Source: Trichostrongylus colubriformis (taxonomy: Eukaryota > Nematoda > Chromadorea > Rhabditida > Trichostrongylidae). Taken from it: a stretch of 64,000 bases of DNA. The stretch covers positions 42,170,203 through 42,234,202 of the forward strand of contig OZ022257.1 of assembly GCA_963978905.1 (NCBI GenBank), given 5' to 3'. Made by a program: the position numbers and the translations under genes. Under the pieces are notes generated by a model, which saw nothing but the letters and a program-made list of their open reading frames with translations, ran no database searches and was not told the DNA's origin. Positions within the stretch are counted from its first letter, which is position 1, and each line of letters begins with the position of its first letter. This document shows positions 55,178 to 64,000 of the stretch, one piece after another.

Positions 55178-55287
55178 GGCACGCCTCGCTGGAAGCCGTA
55201 CCGTTCTGGAAACGCGTCGTCGACTGGGCCAGATCAATCGAAGCCGTCGTCCCAACAAAGGACTTGGAACGGCATATCCGTGATTAG
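55160..55287 (+). pseudogene. displaced C-terminal end of the helicase ORF
   Basis: ORF3 stops at 55175-55177 directly after motif VI, where related helicases continue. From about 55165 the other forward frame gives a plausible continuation (VVLGHASLEAVPFWKRVVDW) to a TAG at 55285-55287, about 40 residues. A one-base loss (or two-base gain) near 55160-55165 explains it. It may be a real mutation of this copy or a sequencing error. Confidence 0.65.
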
Positions 55288-55346
55288 TCACGCCCCGATG
55301 GTAAGCTTCGATTTTTCAATCTTGAAGTCCGGGACGGACTTGATGT

Positions 55347-55358
55347 AAAGGGGGGAGG
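55347..55358 (+). promoter_or_regulatory. polypurine tract
   Basis: AAAGGGGGGAGG directly before the 3' LTR. RNase H leaves such a tract as primer for plus-strand DNA synthesis. Position and composition are exactly as expected. Confidence 0.9.
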
Positions 55359-55756
55359 TGTAAGCGCGCCCGGTAAGCGCGCACAGCTGCTTTTCGGACC
55401 TCCATGACTCAACCCTTTTCAGGGCGGAGCGCGAACAATCGAGGAGACGTCTGGCAGCAACGACGGAAGACGGTCGACCCTTCCTCGATTTCTACCTCAT
55501 GGCGGTTCGCCCCTCTACGTAGACCTGTTCTTCTGCGGCCTTCAGGCGTGAGACATCATCATCACGCCTGAGGCATGTGATCTCTCTCGTCGTGTATTGA
55601 CGTGTTTATTTCGATGCTCATTCTAGAATTCATGTGTTAACTTGTCGTTCTATCGTTGATTACTTGGTGACGTAATTCGCTACATAAATCTTTGTTATCA
55701 ACTCCAAGAGTTCGCAGAGAGATCATACACGCTTCCACGGTGCCACGATGCTTACT
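55359..55756 (+). repeat. 3' LTR
   Basis: 398 bp, same start, end and length as the 5' LTR, with no difference seen by eye, including the 30-nt hairpin (55542-55571). Followed by the ACTG duplication at 55757-55760. Confidence 0.95.
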
Positions 55757-55760
55757 ACTG

Positions 55761-56370
55761 TCTCATTGTTCTTTTGCCCTTCATAAGCCTTGAAAGGCAC
55801 ATCGTGCCGCTCTGTGAGCACGAGCTCTAAAGGTGGTGGGCTCCTGTCCGGAGACTGGCGAGTGGGTCGCACCCATGGTACCAAACGGAGAGACGCTCGA
55901 TTCTATCGTGACCCAGATCGCGATGCCGCGCAGTGCGCCGCGTGCGGCACACTGCGCGGCAGGTAACGCGTCGAGTCAGGTTCAGACAAGGATTAACTTG
56001 TACATCTTTCAACAGTTTCGAGAGATATCACAAATTTCACAGAAAAAATGGAGAAAATGAGAAGAAAAAAGGGTTCCAATAATGATTCGACTGAAAGGAG
56101 CGACAGCTTCTAACGCTTCAGCTATTGTAGATAGATGTTGTAAGTAGAAGGTCAAAAGTTACTTCACGTATTTTACGCCTGAACTAATTGGTGAAACATC
56201 TCATTTATAACAAGTGGCACGGAATAGTTTATCGGACTGCATCATTTTGTTCTTGCATAACTTTCTTTCATCACTTTCTCTAATTCTAGTATTTCGCCGG
56301 GCTTCGACTAAATTCATACCACCCTCCATCAACATGGAAAAGCATCGGCCATTACCTGCTGCAAAGGGAC
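55761..56370. other. intergenic with a GC-rich palindrome
   Basis: Around 55897-55965 lies TCGATTCTATCGTGACCCAG followed by a GC-rich palindrome built on GCCGCGCAGTG and CACTGCGCGGC, matching part of the repeat at 56371-56475. No gene. Confidence 0.5.
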
Positions 56371-56475
56371 GCTCGATTCTTTCGTAACCCGGCAGCCCAG
56401 CGTCGCGCAGTGCGCCGCACGCGGCTCACTGCGCGGCATCCCGATCTGGGTCACGATAGAATCGACATACGCCCT
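56371..56475. repeat. foldback MITE with GC-rich core palindrome
   Basis: Ends are inverted: GCTCGATTCTTTCGTAACCC on the left and GGGTCACGATAGAATCGA on the right. The core has GCGCAGTGCGCCGC and GCGGCTCACTGCGCGGC, able to form a strong hairpin. A partial relative lies at about 55897-55965. Confidence 0.6.
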
Positions 56476-57168
56476 ACCAAACGGGGTGTGTTGCAAGTGT
56501 TCCTATAATTAATGCGAGGTCAGGTTGAGTGGGTCTGCTTCACGAAGCGATTGTTTTACGGTTGTGACATTTTTCATTATATACAATTTCCGATTTAATG
56601 ATGAAAATGGAGCTCATCACTGTAACAACCCGCAATATAAAGTTTTGGTCTGATGAGGTTGTTAATTTAGTCCTTTCCATTGTAAATTAACCGCTTAACC
56701 GCCACGCAACGGTGACCTGACCTCTCGGAAAATTCCTCGGGACACTTGCACATCACCCATAGCACACGAGTAGGTGAACTGCGATTTCAATTTTGTGGGT
56801 CATTTCAACTATGGGAGACTGTAATAGCCCATTCCTGTGCAGACTACAGTAGCTTAGGCCGCGGTCATCACGTGTCTGCGTCAACTGACGCCGGTGTCTG
56901 CGTTATTTAACGCTGGCACCGGCGTGAATTAACGCAATCATGTGCCTGCCTCAGACCACGACGTCAATTTGATAACGCGCACCGCTTGCAAAACGCTCGA
57001 CCCAACTGGGTGTGTACCCGGGTGTATGTCGTTTGGACGGCCCCTTGCAGCTAATTTGCCAATGGGGCACATGGGCCGTTGCTGCCACCCTAAGGCCGCG
57101 TTCAGACTTTGCGATTTTGCGATTTTGCAACCGCGATTCTGCGATTTTGCGACCGCGATTTTAACTTT
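56476..57168. other. intergenic; contains a GCGATTTTGCG repeat
   Basis: 57095-57165 has CCGCGTTCAGACTTTGCGAT and repeated GCGATTTTGCG units, related to 37588-37727 and 41159-41480. The 128-codon minus ORF at 56938-57324 runs across this repeat and into the next element, so it is not called. Confidence 0.45.
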
Positions 57169-57176
57169 CTTGCAGG

Positions 57177-57775
57177 GTGCTATGTGAGTTAGGGGGGGAG
57201 GGCAGCGCAACGCTACGGTAGGGGTGACGGTTGGGACACACGAATCTAGGCCGTGACCCTGTGACAGCCTGTGGCCTTTGCCCTGTGACATAAATAATTC
57301 AAACAATCTGACTATACAACGCAACAGACTTGCAAGGAGGACACGATTTACATGAACAAATTGTCTGAATTATTTAAGGCTTAGGTCAAAGCCACAGGCT
57401 GTTACAGGGTCACGGCCTAGATTCGTGTGTCCCAACCTACACCCCTACGGTAGAGCGCAGAGAAGTCATAGCACTAGCCGAATCGGGCTCGAATTGTGTA
57501 CAGAAACGATCTGAATGAAGCAAACTCATGCTTTTTTCCATCCTATGATAGCCTGAGCCTGGGAAAGCCTCCCTAGGCTTAGGCGATTACGCGTAAGTGG
57601 TTGTTTAGTCTAGTTGAAGCGAATTTTTCGTAGTATACTAACGAAAGTATAAATCAATCGTTTTCTCAGTTAGATAGCTGTATTTAGGCACAAAATAACC
57701 TTGAGAATGCCTATAAGGAGAAATTGTACTCGACTAATGCTTTGTTGAGTGGCCCCCCTAACTCACATAGCACCC
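57177..57775. mobile_element. hAT-like non-autonomous transposon
   Basis: ~24-bp inverted ends (left GTGCTATGTGAGTTAGGGGG; right CCCCCTAACTCACATAGCAC) flanked by an 8-bp direct repeat CTTGCAGG at 57169-57176 and 57776-57783. An 8-bp duplication is the hallmark of hAT elements. No transposase. Another foldback element is nested inside at 57213-57452. Confidence 0.75.
57213..57452. mobile_element. nested foldback element
   Basis: Two arms of about 85 bp in inverse orientation (left CGGTAGGGGTGACGGTTGGG; right CCCAACCTACACCCCTACGG) around a ~60-bp spacer, with high similarity along the arms, including TCTAGGCCGTGACCCTGT. It lies wholly within the hAT-like element, so it inserted later or the host element arose around it. 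No coding capacity. Confidence 0.72.
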
Positions 57776-57783
57776 CTTGCAGG

Positions 57784-60760
57784 ATTTTCTTTAGTATTTT
57801 CTTATTATGAACGTGCTTAACATAGATTTGTGTTTGTTTTGTGTCTTATATGTTTTATGTGTGTGGGTTGTGTGTTTATCGGGTCCGAGCCGTGGGTAGC
57901 AAGGCCGCCCACGTGCCCCTCACGTGCCGCCCACGGCGCAGCAGCTGGCAGGTCAACGGAGGTGGACGGAAGGCAGTCGTGATGGTCACCTGACCATAGC
58001 CCGTCGTGTGCTCTCCCCGTCTCCCCCCCCTTTCTATCCCTTGTCTTAGTATTATGTATCTTATGTAATAAATATGTATAGCCAGTTCTCTTGTAATTAT
58101 TTCCATACCGCTACACACCCTTCAGGTTAGGATTAGCTACCCTTTAATCTGATATGGAGGTCCCAGTGAGATGTTTTTTCCCCTTTTTTTTCCGTAAATC
58201 ACAATTCTTCCTTAAAGGTACCGAATAATTTTGAAAAAAAGAGTTTCTCAAAAAAAAACATCACTCGCCCACTCACAGTTTATAACTTTTAATGAAATCC
58301 CTTTTCCCCCACCCTTCCTTCGTCAGGACGTCATTCCTGTCGACAGATGCTCTTCACGGCAATGGAAACTACCTACGGATGTCAACGAGCTGCTCCCATG
58401 TGAGTAATTGGTATACATATTGCTCTATGAATAATTAAAAACAGTTTAGATACGTCTCTAAACTCTCAAAAAAAATTTTTAAGTGCCGATTTCCCATAGA
58501 AAGAGGGTAGTGCTGATCACACTACATCTCATATTTTCATTATGGGTAACAGTACATACAAAGGCATTGAATATTTTAAAAATTATAGTCCTGGCGTTGA
58601 GATCCATTTGTAACGGCCACTCATGCCTAGTTTATGTTAGGCATTTCCGCTTACCTTCAAATGAGCCTCATAAAGCATAGTAGGCCCTTTCAAATAGGCC
58701 TTATAGTTGATAGTTGGTAGTTTCAAACCCTTTCAGAGGAGCCTTATGTAATAGTTCATAATAGGCCGTTTTCCCATTTCCACTTTTTTCCCTGCGCGTC
58801 GTTCAAGTGAATTTTGGAATATTTGTTTCTACTGTAACGACAGTGAATCGCTTCCATAATGACCTTTTGAAGTACAGTTAGTACCTGTTAAATGAGGGTA
58901 TAGTTGTTCTTGCTGTAACGACAGCGAAGCTTTCACGACAATCACTCTTTGAAATATTTTGTAGTATTTCAGTTTTTTTCCTAGTTTAGCAGAGTACCCA
59001 AGTATTTATTCATATATAAATTTTCCTGTTTTTGATGAATTGCCGCACACATTACAAAGGACTCGCCGCCATATAGTCGACACACCCCAACGGCTACCAT
59101 TAGTCTGTGGAGCCGCGCGCGCTAGCATTGAGACGTAATTAATCTCACCTTGTTCCCGACCCGTCTGGAACGATTTGAGTGGAGAAGTCATAAATCTTCC
59201 AGACTCCAACGAAAGCGATCAACGATTGTAAATCGTCTTCAGATGACCGATGACCACACACAGCCTCGTAGCTGTAAATACTCGGTGTAAAAACGCGAGT
59301 GTAGCAGCGCTTCCTGCTCCTGCGAACAAGATTAACATCCGGGCACGCTTGGTACCGTAAGCTGCAGGAGTACGGCACATATGCGGATAGGAAAACAAAA
59401 AAAAATATCGGCCGAAAATGTAAGCCGAGGAACACCGGTGTATTTTTGTTTCCTTTTCAAAAAAAAGTGTACACAACACAGTTTAAAAACACTTCTTTAT
59501 TCGTACAATAAAAAGAAACACAACAAGTTGGTTCAGGACAACCCATTATTTACATCAAGTCCCCACAAGCAATAATATAGCATGAGTCTGATTAGCAAAG
59601 GGAAAGAACCGCTGAATCGTAAATCATAGAAGTAGGGAAATTCAAGTACATGACGTAAACTGGAGCTATCAAATAAAAAATTCGCTAATTCTTATGAACT
59701 AGGTCGATTTGCTTCTGTATCAAAAGAAATACTATATGTAAGTAAAAATAATAACCTTCCAATTGATACGTTAATATATTTCAAATTAGGTTACATCGCG
59801 CAATCCCACCATTTTCGGAATAGGAGGCTTTCAAACAACTCGTCAGGTTTCTCTCATCGAAAGCAACAACCTTAGGTAGTCCGATCACCCCGTATTGATA
59901 AATATTAGATATAGTTTGAGAAAATAAAATTTTCTGATTTTAATTAATAATTTTCTGTAATTACTTCTTTTTACTCACTTTATTCACTAAAATGACTAGT
60001 TATATACGCGATGATCTTTCCCATGAACAATTTAACTTAGTACTGATCTAAATCTAGCAAATTCTTGAGTTTTATCTTTCATTCAACCATTAAGTTGATC
60101 TTTCGTACACCTTGTCTATCAGAGGCGCACGGGAGCGCGTAAATATCATTTTTCGATACTAAACTAACTAAAAATGTCGGTTTTTTCTTTTCTTTCGTAA
60201 ATCATTTTATATCGTAGAATATCTTTAAACATGAAACAATAATCACCCCGTGGCGAAGTAACTCGGAAAAATAAGTTTTTATAAGCCTAAAACTCTATTC
60301 CTACTACCGGAAAAGTACGATAATCTTAACCGCTGCATGTGTGGGAGATACCATCTAGAAAAAGCAATGTGTGGGAGGTGCCAAAAACTTCCTCCCAGAT
60401 TGGTGAAGCTCGAAGATGACCACTCTCAGCGTTTGCTCTAGTCTGGAGCAGTCGGTTCAGTTCCACACCAAATCCAGCCTCTAACAACTCATCCAGTTGT
60501 CCGAGTTTGCCGAATATTGTCATCTAGGATCAGTGAGTCTTTTAAAAATTTTTTTAACATACTAACGACTTCCTTACTACTTTATCACTTTTCTCAATTG
60601 ACAATCAACCCATTTAAATACCAATTCGAAAAAATTTTTCTCCTCAAATTGTTTGCACATAGCATACTAACAACTAGGATATAATTTAAAAACCCACAAA
60701 CCTTTTTTTTAAAATATCTACTATTAGCCAACTTAGTACTCTCGTACTAGGTGTCAGTCT
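57784..60760. other. AT-rich intergenic stretch
   Basis: No gene supported. A diverged tandem duplication with a ~90-bp period at about 58826-58958 shares TGTAACGACAGYGAA and CTTTTGAA-type blocks. Other ORFs are under 100 codons without motifs. It would contain the 5' end of the decayed retroelement that follows, but no LTR or gag could be recognised. Confidence 0.4.
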
Positions 60761-62619
60761 ATGAGTAGTTCCGACTCCGAACTACTAACAGTCCGGACGG
60801 AAGGTCATATCCTCCCCATTGCCTCACCAGATCCCATTAAATGCACTACTTCCCCTTATGCGTCAGGACTTCTTATTACAAGAGCTGAACTTTATTTAGA
60901 ACAAACAGAGCCACTTTTGATAATAGCGTTCCACTGTTTCAACAATACAAGAAAAATATGTGTTTCCTCCTATATCCAACTGACTTTTTCGGTTGATAGT
61001 GATGAGGAATTCATGACTCCTGTTGATCCTGCTCTGTGCAAATCACTGACGGAAACAAGGAAATTCATGGGAGTTCCTCTCGAACAATTTTCGCCGAATA
61101 CATATGGTTCAGAAAATCAAATCCACTACTCTTACCCATGGTTTTTCGTGGAAAAATGCACAGTCGCTACGAATTTCGAAAAAGGTGTCATAGCATAGCA
61201 ATAACCCTCGCACTTTATTCTCTGCGCATCTTGATGTGGTAGGATCTATCAATCAAAAGATTTTTACAATTCACAATTTATGCATTTTGCAAAAACAGTA
61301 AGCCATTCGAGTCGCATGTATCTGCTACGCCTAACGCTACTCACAACGCAACCTCAGCCGATTCAACTCCACCAGAAGCGTTACCTTTTAATCTGTGTAT
61401 ACTTCATAAATTTGTCCATTCATTGCAGAAAAAGTCATTAGATCCCAAAAGATTCACTTTCGGAGTTCGCTCACGCGCGAGAAGAGTCCGTTACATGAAC
61501 CTTAATAATCATAATATTTTGAATACTTTGTTACGTGCCACCAAAAGCCCGAGAATCTTTATTCCTTTGGAGACTAATACGCAAGCTCCAGTAAATATTT
61601 TGGCCCAGATAACTCATCATATAGCTGTTAATAATGAACCATACTTTGAGACTATAAATGACGATAGTTCAATTAATCACGAAGAACGTCAAGATAGTAG
61701 ACAGGCGGAACTAAATACAAAACTACAATTTTTGAAATTTAAAATGGACGAAGTCAGCAAACAAGATTATGACTATTTATTAGATCGTATCTGCTCCCTT
61801 ATAAATTTTAAAATACAATCAATTAAGAGCATAGCTCAAATAAATCCGACTAGCCCAGCACGTATGTTGCTGAATCGAGTAGATATATTTGCCTTATCTG
61901 CAGGAGATGTTCTTACGATTTCCAAATGCAGCGAAATTATAATAGATGAAATCACTTGACCACAATATCAAAGGAACTTATTATGTGTTTACACCTGTTA
62001 GATCAGGAAAAACACACTATTTTATCCAACCCAGCACACGAGATCTTGTCAAAGATAGTAGTCCCGAAGCTGATTGTGAACATCTTCCATTTGGAAGATG
62101 TCCACAATCAGCTACATTTATAACGATGGTTATAACCATTTTAAGTCACCATCTGATTATGGCCAAGTGACAAACATTCACTTGAATCTGCCTAACGGCG
62201 TAACTAATGGAAACTTCGTTTTCAATGCATCACCCATATTTCATTCCGATTTAGCCAAGATTTTGACTGACATTTATCTCATTAAGAGTCATATCAATTC
62301 AATGACCAATTTATACACAGTTAAATCGAAGTCACCGACAAGCAAATTAGGATCCATCTCGGATAAGCTTGAAAATGAAGTTGCTGACTCTGCCGGATAT
62401 CTGGATTCTAACGCTGCTTTTATTCAGTCTCAAAAGAAGGGAATACTAGGATCCTTGAGTTTGCACACTCTGGTGCAAACAATTGTAATCGTGTCCATCG
62501 TCGTCACCATCTTGATCACACTAACATTGTTATACTGTAATTTCGCCATAATTCGGATTGCACTAAGCTACTCCTTCAAAGCCATAGGTATTCTCATTCT
62601 GTCGCGCAACAATCTGTAA
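60761..62619 (+). pseudogene. envelope-like glycoprotein remnant
   Basis: Broken into at least three frame segments (60761-61198; 61423-61959; then about 61946-62619 with a shift near 62098). Seen: cysteine-containing ectodomain blocks (FHCFNNTRKICVSSY, FFVEKC), a central helical block followed by a C-terminal half with SGKTHYFIQPSTRDLV, and a long hydrophobic TM helix (IVIVSIVVTILITLTLLYC, 62485-62545). The spacing of Cys, the ISKC and the aromatic-Pro-Ser-Thr positions parallels ORF1 residues ~500-1045 of the intact element. Fusion-protein class not determined. Confidence 0.65.
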
Positions 62620-62664
62620 TAAAGGCCTTCTCCACGAAGAAAAGACGCTCGTGTCACCTTCTCA

Positions 62665-63300
62665 ATGAATTCAAATCGTGGACACCCTATTCAACCGTCA
62701 ACTAGTCAGGCACCAGTCAATGTCTCAATTCAACTACCCTCAATGATCAACATAACGGACAACGAACGTACACGGATGCCCACAGTCCCCAGAGAATCAA
62801 CTTCATCTAGAGCCAAGTCTCCCAAGTCGAAACCTTTCTTGTCTTTCGTTCCAAACGCCGCTTGTATTCATCGCAGGACCCCGCCCTCTATGATCTACAT
62901 TTCAGCAGTGTTTCACAGCCCCCATAGTAGCTCTTCTCGATACAGGTTCCGCTTTCACGATCATCTCCGCTACGGTCGCTCGGAAATTGGATGCGCACCT
63001 TTTCCGATCAACGATTGCACAGAGTATCACAGCCAACGGAACACCGATAAAGCTTCTTGGTCAATTCACTCCCTAACTCACTTTAGAAGATAAAACTGTT
63101 AAGATTACTAGCTACGTTGCTTCTGATGGAAATAGCCCTTCTCCGTTTATTCTTGGTAACGACCTCATACCACAATTTGTTCAAACAATGTCTAGCGACT
63201 ATCATAACAGCACTATTTTTTTCGACAATACTAAGTCCCGTTTACAACATCAGTATACAATTCTTACAGCTCTCCAGAATACCCAGTTTATCTAGCTTCC
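62665..63300 (+). pseudogene. retroelement aspartic protease remnant
   Basis: The frame changes within this stretch; ALLDTGSAFTIIS (catalytic Asp codon 62939-62941) and downstream FILGNDLIPQF are the protease signatures. Stops and shifts before and after make it non-functional. It directly follows the TM helix of the envelope-like remnant. Confidence 0.75.
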
Positions 63301-63661
63301 AATTCATATCTGCAACCATGCCCAGATTGTATGGTTATGGGTACCACTAAAACATCTTTTCCGGAAAAATGGGAATTCTTCACTTCTGATAGCATGGAAT
63401 ACCCCATGCCTGATGGAGTCCAAATTGGGAAAACCCTTCCATGTCCAAACGTAGATGGTGAAGTAGTCTTACGTATTTTTAACTCTAATGCTGTACCCAT
63501 ATTTTTACAAAAAATACCAATATAGGCAAAACAACCATAACAGGAGTAGATATGTTATGGCAGCCCGTATTCTCAGTATACGTAAATAACGACTTTAATC
63601 AGGAAAATTCTTTGCCAAAGCATCCGAATGTATCTCTCCAGAATCGGATTTCGCCAAGGAA

Positions 63662-64000
63662 TTGCCCCATTTTCCCAACACCCAACGCTCGAATATCCAT
63701 GACCTTGTTCAAATTAACCACTCCTCATTGAAGAATTCACAACTTCAAGAATTTAATAAGCTATTGCACAAATATAAAGATTTTTTCGTCGGAAACGATG
63801 GAAATTTTGGTCGTTACATAGGTCCCGTTACTCATAGCATAAACTTTATTCCACATTCAAAAACTCCAAAGCAACGTCCGTACCGGGTACCGCTAGAAAA
63901 ACGGAAAGAAATAGAAAGGTCAATTGAAGAAATGCTAAGAACGCTTATCATAGCCTAGCACAAGCAAGTTTGCTTCCCCCATAGTGCTTGTTAAAAAAGG
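63662..64000 (+). pseudogene. reverse transcriptase N-terminal remnant
   Basis: LQEFNKLLHKYKDFFVGNDG, then THSINFIPHSKTPKQRPYRVP, is the conserved lead-in to gypsy RT. A TAG closes this frame at 63958. The next block FASPIVLVKK appears in another frame just before the window ends, so there is a further frameshift. Confidence 0.8.

Larger units (their letters stand above)
41752..55756 (+). mobile_element. Ty3/gypsy-type LTR retroelement with envelope-like domain in ORF1 and a helicase ORF
   Basis: A complete 14,005-bp element: 398-bp LTRs at both ends, ACTG target duplications, a primer-binding site next to the 5' LTR and a polypurine tract next to the 3' LTR. Coding order is Gag, Env-like, protease (ORF1), RT-RNaseH-integrase (ORF2, +1 frame) and SF1 helicase (ORF3). 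RT before RNase H before integrase, with the integrase GPY/F-like tail, places it in the Ty3/gypsy group. The LTRs are identical by eye, which implies recent insertion. Larger than most gypsy elements because of the envelope insert and the helicase. Whether it is active is unknown, since ORF3 has a frame break. Confidence 0.95.
60761..64000 (+). mobile_element. decayed gypsy-type retroelement, cut by the window end
   Basis: Carries in order an envelope-like ectodomain and TM helix, an aspartic protease and the start of RT (SPIVLVKK) at the window edge. Many frameshifts and stops separate the pieces. No gag, zinc knuckle or LTR is visible upstream. The order of envelope-like TM protein directly before protease matches ORF1 of the element at 41752, so both belong to one lineage despite AT-rich versus GC-rich composition. 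Confidence 0.75.

Noticed and set aside
56938..57324. 128-codon minus-strand ORF
   Set aside because: It crosses a GCGATTTTGC repeat and the left arms of two transposable elements, so its openness reflects repeat composition.

Overview
The window reads as nuclear DNA of a parasitic nematode, most likely clade V/Strongylida (hookworm-like). Grounds: a many-exon gene with short introns and TTTCAG-type acceptors, a GC-AG intron, a probable trans-splice acceptor just before a start codon, Hsmar1/bandit-like mariners and a Ty3/gypsy element. No bacterial-type operon, rRNA, tRNA gene or CRISPR was seen. The species call is inference.

Layout. 1-25 kb is gene-poor and full of dispersed repeats: a Tc1-like MITE family, an internally duplicated repeat, an internally deleted mariner (8228-9124), a full-length but dead mariner (13748-15032), a MULE-like MITE (15649-15887), a ~740-bp inverted-repeat element (22257-22997) and four copies of a tRNA-like SINE. 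25.6-35.0 kb on the minus strand is one host gene, an anoctamin/TMEM16 membrane protein. I assembled it from 24 phase-compatible exons (898 codons), with the last exon or exons not found. 35-41.7 kb has only small, uncertain ORFs and repeats.

41752-55756 is the centrepiece: a young 14-kb LTR retroelement with two 398-bp LTRs that look identical, a 4-bp target duplication, a primer-binding site and a polypurine tract. Its gene order is unusual. ORF1 encodes Gag, then a signal-peptide/ectodomain/TM envelope-like protein, then aspartic protease, all in one frame. ORF2 (+1 frame) encodes RT, RNase H and integrase. ORF3, where an envelope gene would normally sit, encodes an SF1 (UPF1-like) helicase. 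A strong donor after the Gag zinc knuckle and an acceptor after the envelope TM bracket exactly the envelope part, in frame. Splicing could therefore switch Gag-Env to Gag-protease. The leader has three tandem hairpins with compensatory stem changes.

55.8-60.7 kb is intergenic with palindromic and nested inverted-repeat elements. From 60.76 kb to the window edge is a decayed second retroelement with a homologous envelope-like TM protein directly before protease and RT. This suggests the Gag-Env-protease order is a family trait.

By their nature these elements work alone. The anoctamin is the only confident host gene, and its introns carry a MITE and a repeat fragment. All exon joins, splice proposals and family names come from reading the sequence by eye, with no searches run.
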